DNA of 47,998 bases from a virus: the IMG/VR virus record IMGVR_UViG_3300046796_000589, positions 1-47,998 of that record. One strand, 5' to 3'. A model generated the notes under the pieces. It was not told the DNA's origin. It saw nothing but the letters and a program-made list of their open reading frames with translations, and made no database searches. Positions 7,354-16,712 of the stretch are shown piece after piece. Within the stretch, counting starts at the first letter, position 1, and every line of letters starts with the position of its first letter. Made by a program: the position numbers and the translations under genes.

Positions 7354-8919
7354 ATGGCCGCCACCTACAACCGGGAACTCGGCGTTTGGCAGCTCGACGG
7401 TAGAGGCGCCTACGACTCCAAGGAAGCAGCGGAGCTCGCCCAAGGCTCCGGCGCGAGCACGGCCACCAGGGGCCCCGATGTGCTCGAGTTCGACATGGGG
7501 GGGATCCAGGCGCCCGCCCCCGATGCGCCCGGCACGAGCCCCACGGACCCCGGCAATTTGCCCAACCCGAGCAATCCTGGCGGCATCAGCGACAACGAAC
7601 TCCAACGCCGCACGGCCGCCCTCTCGCGCAGTGGCACCCGCAACGCCAACATCAATCGGCAGGTAGACCCCAACGCCAGCCAAGCGGGCGGCACGACCCA
7701 GCCGGGCAACATCGGCGGGGCCACCGGCGCGTACAATTCGACCAGCGACGCAGGGCGAGCGACCTACGATTACATGCATGAGCTCGGGTCCCCGAGCGCG
7801 ATCCGGTCCCCCCGTGGTCTCGTCAACGACATTGGGGAGCGCGCCGGGGTCAGTCACGCGGGGGACGTCGCCAATCCGCTCCAGAGCTTCCAGCCGTTCG
7901 TCTCCCCCGAGTCGATGTTCCAGTCCCAGTACGACCGCACCGTCGACCCGAATACTGGGCTCGGACAGACCATCGCAGGCAACGACGGCAACGCTGGGCG
8001 CCCGGTGGCGCGCCAAGCCGTCCAGGCGGGCGCCAACCATGCAACTGCCCTCACCGGCGGCACCGAGAGCGCAGCGCCGGGCCCCTCGGGCAATCGGGAG
8101 GGACCCGCTGCCGCGCGAGCTTCAGACGCGGAAGGGGAATTTCGGGATGAGAACGCGGAAAATCAGGCCGAAAACGCTCAGGCCTGGGGCAAGGCCTGGA
8201 ACGCGATCGAGGGCGTCAAGGGCGGGGACTATGCCCTCTCCGATGAGGCGCGCGGCTACCAACGCGAGGGGCTCCGCCAGCAGCGCCAGCTCCTCGAGCA
8301 CTTGATGGGGTTCGACCCCAACCAGTACGCGACGCAATTTGCCGATCAAGCCCTGGCCCGCCAGGTCGCGCTTGGCCGCAGCCAGGGCACCTCCGCTGCA
8401 GCACAACAAGCAGGGACCTTTGCCGCCATGGAGCAAGCCCCGTCCCTCTACGCCGAAGGGGCGCGGCAAGCCTCTACCTTGGAAAACCAGCGCCTCGGCG
8501 CGGCCGAGACTGCCGCCAAGAGCTTCGGGGAACTCGGCACCATGACGCGCGGGCAAGATGAGGCGCGCGCTCAATTCGAGAGCAATCTCGGTCTGAGCAT
8601 CGCCAACTCGGTCGGAGACCTCACCAAGGGCCAGGTGCAGCTGAACCAACAAGAGAGCCAGATGTTCGCCGAGATGTGGACGGACTTTGCCCAGCTCCAG
8701 AGCGTGTACGCCGGTATGGACTCGGACGAGCAGATCGCCTGGTGGCAGAACGAGGCCACCCGCCGCGGTCAGGACAAGCAACTCGAGGCGATTCTAGCGA
8801 ACCTCAAAGCCGGCGGATCCATCAGCAGCAAGGATCTGGTCGCCGGCCTTTTCCAACTGGGTGGCGGTGTCATCGGCGCGGGCGGGTCGATCCTGGCTGC
8901 CAAAGCGGGGAAAAACTAA
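7354..8919 (+). CDS. Internal/ejection-type virion protein (521 aa)
   Basis: 521 residues, with an N-terminal half rich in Gly, Pro, Asn and Ala (disordered), a helical and glutamine-rich middle (residues 260-460, for example REGLRQQRQLLEHLMGF and ARQVALGRSQGTSAAAQQAG), and a C-terminal glycine-rich hydrophobic segment (LVAGLFQLGGGVIGAGGSILAAKAG). Small, helical, membrane-active virion proteins of this build are injected with DNA by short-tailed phages such as P22. With the two next large genes it makes a trio, as gp7/gp20/gp16 do in P22. That parallel is inference. Its stop TAA directly abuts the next ATG. Confidence 0.5.
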   Translation: MAATYNRELGVWQLDGRGAYDSKEAAELAQGSGASTATRGPDVLEFDMGGIQAPAPDAPGTSPTDPGNLPNPSNPGGISDNELQRRTAALSRSGTRNANINRQVDPNASQAGGTTQPGNIGGATGAYNSTSDAGRATYDYMHELGSPSAIRSPRGLVNDIGERAGVSHAGDVANPLQSFQPFVSPESMFQSQYDRTVDPNTGLGQTIAGNDGNAGRPVARQAVQAGANHATALTGGTESAAPGPSGNREGPAAARASDAEGEFRDENAENQAENAQAWGKAWNAIEGVKGGDYALSDEARGYQREGLRQQRQLLEHLMGFDPNQYATQFADQALARQVALGRSQGTSAAAQQAGTFAAMEQAPSLYAEGARQASTLENQRLGAAETAAKSFGELGTMTRGQDEARAQFESNLGLSIANSVGDLTKGQVQLNQQESQMFAEMWTDFAQLQSVYAGMDSDEQIAWWQNEATRRGQDKQLEAILANLKAGGSISSKDLVAGLFQLGGGVIGAGGSILAAKAGKN

Positions 8920-10839
8920 ATGCCGAACCTGCGCGGCGTGACACCGCAGTCCAACCCCGAGTGGGTGACGCTCGACTTCGACGACGGTACGTCGTCGCAT
9001 CCGATCCACGATCCCACGGGGGAATACCGCCAACAGGTCGCGAGCATCGTGCCGAAGGTCATGAGCCAGGCGCCGCCGTCTCCGATGTCGGGAGCCCTGG
9101 CGCAAAACGACATCGTGACCGGCGCGAGCCCTCCCATAGCGACGGACGCGCCGGCGCCTCCGATGGCCCCCGCTCCGCCCGTGGCTCCCCCCATCGATAC
9201 GAGCCACATCCCCGACGCTGCCATGGCCGGGCTCGGCGACGTCGCCCCTCTGGTGAAGCAAGCGCAGACCGAGCAGGCCCAGGCAGAGCTCGCGCGAAAG
9301 CCCGCGGGGCTGCCTACGCCGCCCGAAGACCTCACCCTTGCCCAAGCGCAGAGCCAGGCCGCCCAGCGCCTCGCCGCGCCGGCTCCGGTGGCCCAAACGG
9401 TCAGCAACGAGTCCGCACCGCAGCCCCAGGCCCCGGACCCCTACGCGCCTCGCTACATGCAGGCGGGCGCCACGGGGCCCTCGACGCAGGTCACCACCCA
9501 GAACACGACCCAGGGGCTCACGGCGGCCGATCGAAAGAAGGTCGACCTCGCCAACGAAGCGGCCGTAAAAGCAGGCGAGAAAGCCAACCAGGAGGACTAC
9601 ACCGCCAAGAGCTACCAGTTGATGAGCGACTGGCAGCGCCTCGGAGAGGACGCAAAAAAGCAGATCGTCGAAAAGCAAGTCCTCGACGAGCAGCAGAAGT
9701 TCTACGACGAGCGCCTCGAGAAGCAATACGCCAAGCTCGACGCGGACGCGGCCCGCAAGATCGATCCGTCCGAAGCCTTTGCGGGGGACGCGGGGGCGTA
9801 TGCTTTCATGGCGGGATTCGGGGACGCCATCAGCAATTTCGGCGCGGCGCTCGCGGGACGAGGCCCCGTAGCGGACCCATCGGCGAGGATCGAGGGCATC
9901 ATCAATCGCTCGGTGAGACTGCAGACCGAGCAGAAGCAAGCCGATCTCGAAGCGGGCAAGATCAGCGCCAATCGCCTGGAAGCCGACCGGGAGCACGTGC
10001 GGTTCAAGCTCGCCACCGTGGGCAAGCAAATGGCGGAGAACGAACTCGACCGGGCTCACACGAAGGACGAATACGCAGCCTTGGGAGCCATGAAACAACG
10101 CATGGAGGCGATCCAACAGGACGCCCGCGCCAAGAACGCCGCGGCCACGGCCAAACAGGAGACGGTGTCCCGCACGACGCAGACCCAGCCGGGCTCGCCC
10201 GGGGGCGCGGTGGATTACTTCCTCGGGGAGGACCAGACGAAGAACGGCGGCTGGAAGGCGGTCGAGGCGCACGGCGCGAGACAAGCCGGCGGAGATCAAA
10301 TCGAAAACGCCGTCCAGCGCTTCTCGAAGGCCACGGGCTACGTCTGGGATCCGCAAGCACTCAACGGCGCGGGCGCCTTCAAAGACGCCAACGGCAAGGT
10401 GGTCTCGGCAGACAAGGCCGACGTCCCCGGAGTGACGTCCATCGGGCGCAATTTCGCGTTTGCCTCCGGCGAGATGGGCCGGGAAGTACAAGGCGCGCTC
10501 GGGGACTTGGCCGGAGGTAGAGCGAAGATCGCCGATCCCGTGGGCGCGGTCTCCGACAAGAGCGTGCTCGTGCAGGAGAAGCAGATGGCCGCCGGCACCG
10601 ACGAGGGCGCCTTCCGGGCCATGGAACAAGCCGCGCGCCAGCTCCGGACGATGCGCGCCAAGGTCGATAGCGAGAGCTCCCCCGGGGTGGTAAACGCGTC
10701 CCGTCTCCGGCGCCAAGAGGAGCGCGGCTTTCAGGCATCGAGGCCGGGGCTGCCCACCACGCGCGCGGCCACCCCGGAAGACCTCCGCGGTAAACCCAAG
10801 GCCGAGCCTGATGGCCTCCCGAAGGGGGAAACGCGCTGA
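8920..10839 (+). CDS. Internal/ejection-type virion protein (639 aa)
   Basis: 639 residues. The first 180 are Pro/Ala/Gln-rich and probably disordered. From about residue 200 to 400 there are long charged coiled coils (AADRKKVDLANEAAVKAGEKANQ, EKQVLDEQQKFYDERLEKQYAKL), interrupted by a Gly/Ala hydrophobic stretch (FAGDAGAYAFMAGFGDAISNFGAALAGRG) that could insert in a membrane. It is the second member of the likely ejection set and is contiguous with the upstream gene. No enzymatic motif is seen. A transglycosylase-type domain was looked for and not found. Confidence 0.5.
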   Translation: MPNLRGVTPQSNPEWVTLDFDDGTSSHPIHDPTGEYRQQVASIVPKVMSQAPPSPMSGALAQNDIVTGASPPIATDAPAPPMAPAPPVAPPIDTSHIPDAAMAGLGDVAPLVKQAQTEQAQAELARKPAGLPTPPEDLTLAQAQSQAAQRLAAPAPVAQTVSNESAPQPQAPDPYAPRYMQAGATGPSTQVTTQNTTQGLTAADRKKVDLANEAAVKAGEKANQEDYTAKSYQLMSDWQRLGEDAKKQIVEKQVLDEQQKFYDERLEKQYAKLDADAARKIDPSEAFAGDAGAYAFMAGFGDAISNFGAALAGRGPVADPSARIEGIINRSVRLQTEQKQADLEAGKISANRLEADREHVRFKLATVGKQMAENELDRAHTKDEYAALGAMKQRMEAIQQDARAKNAAATAKQETVSRTTQTQPGSPGGAVDYFLGEDQTKNGGWKAVEAHGARQAGGDQIENAVQRFSKATGYVWDPQALNGAGAFKDANGKVVSADKADVPGVTSIGRNFAFASGEMGREVQGALGDLAGGRAKIADPVGAVSDKSVLVQEKQMAAGTDEGAFRAMEQAARQLRTMRAKVDSESSPGVVNASRLRRQEERGFQASRPGLPTTRAATPEDLRGKPKAEPDGLPKGETR

Positions 10840-11111
10840 TGAACCAGCTCGATGAACGCGAACGTATGCGTGCGGCCGGCATCCCCGGCGAGATCGCGTT
10901 CGAGTGGCTATGCACGCCTAGCGAAACCGAACTCGTGGTGAGCTGGTGTGACCGCATCGCTCGCACGCTCGGCGCTAGCCCTGAGTTCGGCGGGGACATC
11001 ACGCATGAGGGTAGCTGGGATGATTTCGAGCCGCGCTACTGCGGGCCGTTCGACACTGCCTCGCACGTCTATCCGGGCGACATCGTGACACCGAGAGCGG
11101 GGCACCGCTGA
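10839..11111 (+). CDS. Small hypothetical protein within the virion operon
   Basis: 90 residues from ATG 10839, overlapping the upstream stop and preceded by a strong GGGGG ribosome-binding site. The sequence is acidic, with tryptophans and cysteines (ERMRAAGIPGEIAFEWLC, ELVVSWCDRIARTLG, WDDFEPRYCGPF). It does not look like a structural protein and may be a small inserted gene. The TGATG junction couples it to the next gene. Function unknown. Confidence 0.55.
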   Translation: MNQLDERERMRAAGIPGEIAFEWLCTPSETELVVSWCDRIARTLGASPEFGGDITHEGSWDDFEPRYCGPFDTASHVYPGDIVTPRAGHR

Positions 11112-14100
11112 TGGCTGACGTAGCGGTCCGAAACCCCGCTACCGGGGAGCTCCGGATGGTCCCGGAGGAAGGCGCTCAGGCCTTCACAGACCAAACGGGG
11201 TGGAACGTCGCGACCCCCGAGCAGAGAGAGCACGGCGCCAAGCTGCTCGAATCGGGTGGAGCCGGGCAAACGGCATTGGCCGCCGGCGAGACCGCGGTCC
11301 GGACGGGCACCTTCGGCCTGGCCAAGGGCCTGCCCGGGTGGGAGCAGCGCTCGGAAGTCCTCCGAGAGGAGCACCCCTACGTGGCCATGGGCGCTCAGGC
11401 TGCCGGGTCCCTGGCCCCCGCGCTCGTCACGGGCGGCATTGGTGGCGCCCTGGCAGAGGGCGTCGGCCTGGGTAGGACGGGCCTGGCTGCCGTCGGAGCC
11501 GTCACCGAGGGGCTCTCGGGCGGCACGGCGGAGGAGATCGAAAATGCCCGGGTAGAAACCCGGGACGTGTCCGCGGGCAATATCCTGCTCTACGGCTTGG
11601 GGGGCGAGCTGGTGGGGCGCGCTCTGCCGAAGGTCCTCTCCATGGGGGCGGGCCGAGTCCGTCGGGCCTTGTCGGCGGTGGACGAGGTCGCCGGCGAGGG
11701 GCTGCCGTCGGCCCTGGCAGGGGCCGAGGCGCGTAGCGTAGAGACCGAGGCGCGGCTAGCCCGGAACCTCCCGTCGGGGCCTGAGAGGGCCGCAGCGCTC
11801 GAACGCACGGCCCCTCAGCAATACGAGGCCCTGGCGATCGACGGGGCCGAGACGGTCGAAAAGTTCCGGGGCGCCGCCGAGGAACTGGCGATCCCCGAGA
11901 AGCGCGTTCTGCAACGGGTCAAAGAGCTGATGCCCGACGAGAGCCCGGCCCAACAGAACTGGCTCACCGAGCAGAAGCGGGCGCTCTCCGACGAGTACCT
12001 CTCACCCCAGGGACCCCGGCGCGTCCCGGAGGCGCCGAGTGCGCCCGGTGCTCCGCCCGCTGCAGCCGTCCCGCTCGATCTCGGCGTCTACGGCAAGGAT
12101 GTCCGCAACACCATCCGCAAGGGTCTGCGCGACATGGACAAGGCGGGCGGCATCGCTGACCAATACGTCGCCGCGAGGGACATGGCCGCCCAGCTCGAGT
12201 CGATCGGCAGTCGCGTCGCCAAGGACAAAAGCCTCACCGAGGCCACGCGCGACGGCATCCTGGAGTCGGTCCAGGCGCGCGCCAAGGCCCTTCGGACGGG
12301 CCTGTCCGACGAGAGCCTGTTCGGCGGGGCAGCGCGGCTCGAGAGCGATCTCGCCCGCGGAGCCGAGAAGATGCGGTCGGGGCTCGAGGAGATCGGTGCC
12401 TTATCCGACCCGGGCAAGATGCGGCGGTTTCTGAAGAGCGATCGGGTGGACCGGATGGCCATGTCCAAACGCCTCGACGATGCCCTGGACGGGGCAGAGG
12501 AAATGCTCCGGGTGCACGAGGTCCACGGGACCCTGGACCCGAAGAAGATCGCCGAGCAACGGGGACGGATCCAGCGCCTCCGGGAGACCCGGGGCCTGGC
12601 GGATGAAATCCAAGTCTCCCAGGCGCAGGCCGTTCCGAGCGCGGGCCCGACGGGCAGGGCCCCGCGATCGGGCCTCGGTGAGGCGGCGGACTTCATCGGG
12701 GAGAACGTCGCCGAGCTCTTCCCGTACGGGGGCAAGATCTACCGGCTCGGCAAGCGCGTCCTGGCGATGGACCGGGCGGCCCGACAAGCGACCCGGCAGA
12801 CCGCTCGCAAACTCGCCGGGGTGACGGGAGAGGCTCTGGGCGAGGCGGCAGCAGCGGCCCCCAAGAGCGGAGTGCGGCGGGTCGTCGACTCGGTGACGGG
12901 GGCCGTGAAGGAAGAAGCCAAGGCGCAGTCCCCGGCGCTGCGACGCGCGATGGACATCCTGGAGAACCGCAAGGCGCGCGCGGGCGAATCGGGCGCCGTC
13001 GTCGTCGAGGGCGGCGCCTCCCCGAAGATCGACCGGCTCTCGACCAAGATGAAAGAGCGCCTCGACAAGCTCGAGGAGCTCGAGGCCAACGTCCCGAAGG
13101 GCGAGGAAGACGAGATCGGGCAGAACCTCATCGCCGAGCGTCATGCGGATCGGATCGATCGGGCCCGGGAGAGTCTTCACGGATCGATCCAAAAACTCCG
13201 GGAGGAGTTCGAGTCGCAGATCGATGATTTGACTCACGGTGGGCACACGAGCCCCGACGAACTGCGCCCGAAGGCCCGGGCCAAGTATGATCGATTGAAG
13301 GCGGACCTCGACGAGTTCAGCGGCGCCGTGGAGAAGCACTCGACCAAGCGCACCGACGAGGCGGGGGACTACCTCGACACCGACGCGAAGGCGGCCGCCG
13401 CGGAGTATCTCTCCGGGCGAAAACTCACCGACACCGAAGCCGGCAACGTCGGCGTGGGCGAGGGCATCAAAGGCATTCTGACCAGCCCCATCGGGCTCAC
13501 CACGGGGGTAGGGGCTCTGGGCCTCGCCGCCAAGCCCGCGCTGAGCGCGCTCGAGCGGTTCCAGGGGGACTACTCCGGGCCCGAGGAGAGCTTCGAGGCG
13601 AAGAAGAAGATCCTCGACGCCGAGCAGGTCAGCCCCGAGGCGCTCTACGAGACCTTGGGCGCGTCGCTCGAAGATCTCCCCAAGATGAACCCCGATCTCT
13701 ATCAGAAGATCGCGGCACGCACGGCGGAGAACGTCCGCTACATCCGGGCCAATCTCCCCCCCGGGATCCAGACGACCATGATGTATCCCAACGGAACCCC
13801 GGTGAGCCAATCCGCCTTGAGGGAGTTTGCGACGATTTACAACACGGTCTTTGACCCCAACTCCGTGCTCGAGGACATCGACGCGGGCACCGCAACGGGG
13901 CTACAAATGAAGACCCTGCGAGAGTCCTCCCCGGACCTCTACGAGCAACTCCGGTCGGACGTCGTGGAAGAGGTCGGCAAGAACTTCCGCAACGTGCCGC
14001 TCTCGACCAAGCTGCAGCTGGATATTCTCTTTGAGGCCGACGGCATGGCAGGGCCGTTCTTCAGCAGCAAGGCGGCCGACATGATCGGTCAGTCCCTGAA

Positions 14101-14227
14101 GGACGACGCGGCGCGAGGCCCGTCCGGCAAGGAGCCCGACGTGGACATCGACCAGCTCAGTACGAGCGCGGGCCCGAGTGGTCTCAGCGCGATCCAGTCA
14201 TCGGTCACGAACAAAGGCGGCGCCTGA
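11111..14227 (+). CDS. Large internal/ejection-type virion protein (1,038 aa)
   Basis: 1,038 residues. After a short start (MADVAVRNPATGELRMVPEEGAQ) come Gly/Ala-rich hydrophobic stretches at residues 85-140 (MGAQAAGSLAPALVTGGIGGALAEG), which could span or perturb membranes. Then follows a very long run of charged helices and coiled coils (residues 190-780), a second hydrophobic stretch (GILTSPIGLTTGVGALGLAAKPAL, about 790-815) and a helical C-terminal domain. It is the longest of the three consecutive ejection-type genes, a position matching P22 gp16 or related proteins. No lytic transglycosylase signature is visible. It is followed by the second HNH gene through a TGATGA junction. Confidence 0.55.
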   Translation: MADVAVRNPATGELRMVPEEGAQAFTDQTGWNVATPEQREHGAKLLESGGAGQTALAAGETAVRTGTFGLAKGLPGWEQRSEVLREEHPYVAMGAQAAGSLAPALVTGGIGGALAEGVGLGRTGLAAVGAVTEGLSGGTAEEIENARVETRDVSAGNILLYGLGGELVGRALPKVLSMGAGRVRRALSAVDEVAGEGLPSALAGAEARSVETEARLARNLPSGPERAAALERTAPQQYEALAIDGAETVEKFRGAAEELAIPEKRVLQRVKELMPDESPAQQNWLTEQKRALSDEYLSPQGPRRVPEAPSAPGAPPAAAVPLDLGVYGKDVRNTIRKGLRDMDKAGGIADQYVAARDMAAQLESIGSRVAKDKSLTEATRDGILESVQARAKALRTGLSDESLFGGAARLESDLARGAEKMRSGLEEIGALSDPGKMRRFLKSDRVDRMAMSKRLDDALDGAEEMLRVHEVHGTLDPKKIAEQRGRIQRLRETRGLADEIQVSQAQAVPSAGPTGRAPRSGLGEAADFIGENVAELFPYGGKIYRLGKRVLAMDRAARQATRQTARKLAGVTGEALGEAAAAAPKSGVRRVVDSVTGAVKEEAKAQSPALRRAMDILENRKARAGESGAVVVEGGASPKIDRLSTKMKERLDKLEELEANVPKGEEDEIGQNLIAERHADRIDRARESLHGSIQKLREEFESQIDDLTHGGHTSPDELRPKARAKYDRLKADLDEFSGAVEKHSTKRTDEAGDYLDTDAKAAAAEYLSGRKLTDTEAGNVGVGEGIKGILTSPIGLTTGVGALGLAAKPALSALERFQGDYSGPEESFEAKKKILDAEQVSPEALYETLGASLEDLPKMNPDLYQKIAARTAENVRYIRANLPPGIQTTMMYPNGTPVSQSALREFATIYNTVFDPNSVLEDIDAGTATGLQMKTLRESSPDLYEQLRSDVVEEVGKNFRNVPLSTKLQLDILFEADGMAGPFFSSKAADMIGQSLKDDAARGPSGKEPDVDIDQLSTSAGPSGLSAIQSSVTNKGGA

Positions 14228-14718
14228 TGATTCGCGCCAAGTCATGGGCAGAGGCCCTGGAGATGCGTTCGTGCCCCGAGCCCAACACGGGGTGTCTGTT
14301 GTGGCTGGGCGCGGTGCGTACGAATGGGCGCGAGTACGGGGTCATCGGCAGTAATCGTAGTGGTACGCGGATCATGGCCCACCGGGCCGCATGGGTCGTG
14401 GCAAACGGAACCATCCCGGATGGCATGTGCGTTTGCCACCGTTGCGATACTCCGGCATGCGTGAACCAGGAGCATTTGTTCCTGGGCACTGCGGGGCAAA
14501 ATGCGGAGGATCGCCAGGCCAAAGGACGAACGAGGATCCCCAAGAAGAAAGGCGAAAGCCACCCCATGGCCAAGCTGAACGCGGAGCAGGCGCTCTACGT
14601 CCGAGATTGCGGGCTGCCCGCAGCCGTCCTCTCCGGACGCTTTGGTATTAGCCAGGGCACCGTCCGCGACATCCGTCGAGGCACATCATGGAAGAGTCTT
14701 TCGAAGGGAAGCCGATGA
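14227..14718 (+). CDS. HNH homing endonuclease (second copy)
   Basis: 163 residues of the same type as the gene at 882-1400. AHRAAWVVANGTIP is followed by CHRCDTPACVNQEHLF and GTAGQNAEDRQAKGR, the HNH_3 motif. A C-terminal helix-turn-helix reads AKLNAEQALYVRDCGLPAAVLSGRFGISQGTVRDIRRGTSW. The zinc ligands and the N...H catalytic part are intact, so it is probably active. It sits between the ejection protein and portal genes, both of which look complete. That placement fits intronless homing next to a conserved virion gene. Its last codons overlap the portal start. Confidence 0.85.
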   Translation: MIRAKSWAEALEMRSCPEPNTGCLLWLGAVRTNGREYGVIGSNRSGTRIMAHRAAWVVANGTIPDGMCVCHRCDTPACVNQEHLFLGTAGQNAEDRQAKGRTRIPKKKGESHPMAKLNAEQALYVRDCGLPAAVLSGRFGISQGTVRDIRRGTSWKSLSKGSR

Positions 14719-16700
14719 AAAAGCGATCCATCGAAGACACCGCAAACAACTTGGACGCAGACTGCTGGATGCTCCGCCGGAAGAAGTCGGACGCCGCGCG
14801 CGATCTAGTGGACCTCAGTGAGCGGGCGATGATGGAGAACTGCTACAAGGCGTCTCGCGCCTACCGGTTCGCCTCGCTCTACGAGGGGTTCAATCTCACG
14901 AACATCTCGGCCTGGGGCGCCGACGTCACCAACAGCACCAACATCTTTCCCGGGTTGGAAGCCCCGGTCATCAAGAACCGGTGCCGGGCCTTGTGCCAGA
15001 CGTTTGTCGCCAAGAGCTTCGCCAATGATTCCCCCTTGCCTCAATTCACGACCAAGGGCGGGAGCTTCGACCAGGTGAACGGCGCCGAGGATCTCGACCA
15101 GACGATCTGCGCGGAGTTTGCCGAGCCCCACGGGCAGTTCAACGACGTGGCCGAGATGCACCGGCACGGGGCCCTCATCGCTGCGGCTTCGACCGGGCAA
15201 TACGCGGTCTTCTGCATCGACTACGACAACGCCACCAGACCCGAGTGTGAGCTCGACGACACCCTGACCCTCGGCATCTATCGCGCCTATCGCTATGGGC
15301 CCCTCCGGCATTGCGTCCGCACCGTCTGGATGCTGCCCGAGGAAGCGGTCCGAAAGTTCGGCAACAAGTTCAAGGAACAGATCTACGCGAACGTAGAGCC
15401 GAGAGCAGGCGCCTTCGTCGCGGGCAAGGGCGTGCTTCCCGCCGCCGACGCGATGACCTCCACCGCGCATCTCGTGCTCCAACGGCGAGAGGTCCGGGTC
15501 ATCATGGGCTGGGCCGTGCAGGTCGGGCAAGAACCTGGGCGGCAGATGTTCTGCCTCAAAGACGGGACGATCCTCCGGGATCGCGACTACGAAAAGCACC
15601 TGCCGCCGTTTGTGAAATGGGAGTACGACATCGAGCTCGGCGGGGACAGCGGGACGCCGCTCACCCAGAGCGTCTACATGCTCAGCCGGTACCAGAACCG
15701 GATCCTCCACGACGTCGACTCGGCCGAGCGCAAGACCTCCCAGGTCATCATCGCCGTCCAGTCCGGGACGGCGGGATCGCAGGCCGTCAAGAGCCAGCTC
15801 GCGCAATCGCAAGCGGTCTCGATCATCGAGGTCAACGGCCCCATCGAGGGCGCGTTCAAGGTGATGGACTCGCCCAAATTCAGCCGCGACTCCCTCGCGC
15901 TCGAGGCCGTCTACGACCAAGCGCAATTCGACGACACCCGCATCCCGCGGAGTCACGTCACGAGCGCGAGCCCCAAGAACGTCAATTCCGGCGTGCAGGA
16001 GAGCCTGGCGGCGAGCTACTACACCGAGTCTTTTGCCGATGCCGAGCGGCGGAGCATCCAGGTCCGCGCGGTGGGCACGACGAAGATCATGCTCTGGGTG
16101 CTGCAATCGTTGGCAGAGAAGGGCTTCGAGCGCTGGATCGGGGACAAGGAGTTCCGCCGGCAGGTCACCGCCGCCGATCTCGATCTCGACGACGACAAAT
16201 ACATCCTGGAAATCAAGCCCGTCGGCGAGGGCAAAGACACCCCCAAATCCCGGCTCGAAAAGGCCGAACGTTGGCTCAAGGATCCCTCCGTGCCGTTCAT
16301 CGGCGCCGACATGGTCCGCATGAGTCAGAACTACGACCTCGATCGCATGAAGGACCAGATCTACGCGCTCGACGGCTGGGTCGAAGATCAGATCAAACGC
16401 TACTTGAAGAGCCCGGCGCCCATCATGGCCCAGCGGGATTTCTACCAGCCGCCGGAACGCTGGATGCAGCTCGAAGGCATCCGGAGTGCCTTGCGCATCA
16501 TGGCCAATGCGTTCCTTCGGGCGCGGCAGAGCAAGGCGCCCCAGCCGCGCTTGAATTATTTCGAGAAGTTCTGCAACGATTGCGTGACGCTCATCGAGAG
16601 CGAAGAGAAGCGCATCGCGACGCTCAACCAGCCGCCGGCGCCTCCGGGCGCTGGAGCACCCGCAGCACCCCCAACCGCAGCACCTCCGCTCGCGGCATGA
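14715..16700 (+). CDS. Portal protein (podovirus type)
   Basis: About 661 residues from ATG 14715, behind GAAGGGA and overlapping the HNH stop as ATGA. An in-frame ATG at 14688 is possible. The protein has the build of short-tailed phage portals: a helical N-terminus, a long mixed core (LEAPVIKNRCRALCQTFVAKSF, GQYAVFCIDYDN, HCVRTVWMLPEEAVRKFG), and LTQSVYMLSRYQNRILHDVD followed by a helical stem/crown (VQESLAASYYTESFADAERRSI). The tail is low-complexity Pro/Ala. The dodecameric ring at the capsid vertex would dock the terminase encoded downstream. It is assigned from overall pattern and from its position next to scaffold and terminase genes. Confidence 0.75.
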   Translation: MKKRSIEDTANNLDADCWMLRRKKSDAARDLVDLSERAMMENCYKASRAYRFASLYEGFNLTNISAWGADVTNSTNIFPGLEAPVIKNRCRALCQTFVAKSFANDSPLPQFTTKGGSFDQVNGAEDLDQTICAEFAEPHGQFNDVAEMHRHGALIAAASTGQYAVFCIDYDNATRPECELDDTLTLGIYRAYRYGPLRHCVRTVWMLPEEAVRKFGNKFKEQIYANVEPRAGAFVAGKGVLPAADAMTSTAHLVLQRREVRVIMGWAVQVGQEPGRQMFCLKDGTILRDRDYEKHLPPFVKWEYDIELGGDSGTPLTQSVYMLSRYQNRILHDVDSAERKTSQVIIAVQSGTAGSQAVKSQLAQSQAVSIIEVNGPIEGAFKVMDSPKFSRDSLALEAVYDQAQFDDTRIPRSHVTSASPKNVNSGVQESLAASYYTESFADAERRSIQVRAVGTTKIMLWVLQSLAEKGFERWIGDKEFRRQVTAADLDLDDDKYILEIKPVGEGKDTPKSRLEKAERWLKDPSVPFIGADMVRMSQNYDLDRMKDQIYALDGWVEDQIKRYLKSPAPIMAQRDFYQPPERWMQLEGIRSALRIMANAFLRARQSKAPQPRLNYFEKFCNDCVTLIESEEKRIATLNQPPAPPGAGAPAAPPTAAPPLAA

Positions 16701-16712
16701 AAGGCGAAACCC

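Noticed and set aside
8794-10716. Long minus-strand frame (640 residues) opposite the second ejection-type gene
   Set aside because: High-GC shadow; the plus-strand frame has coupled starts, a ribosome-binding site and sensible coils.
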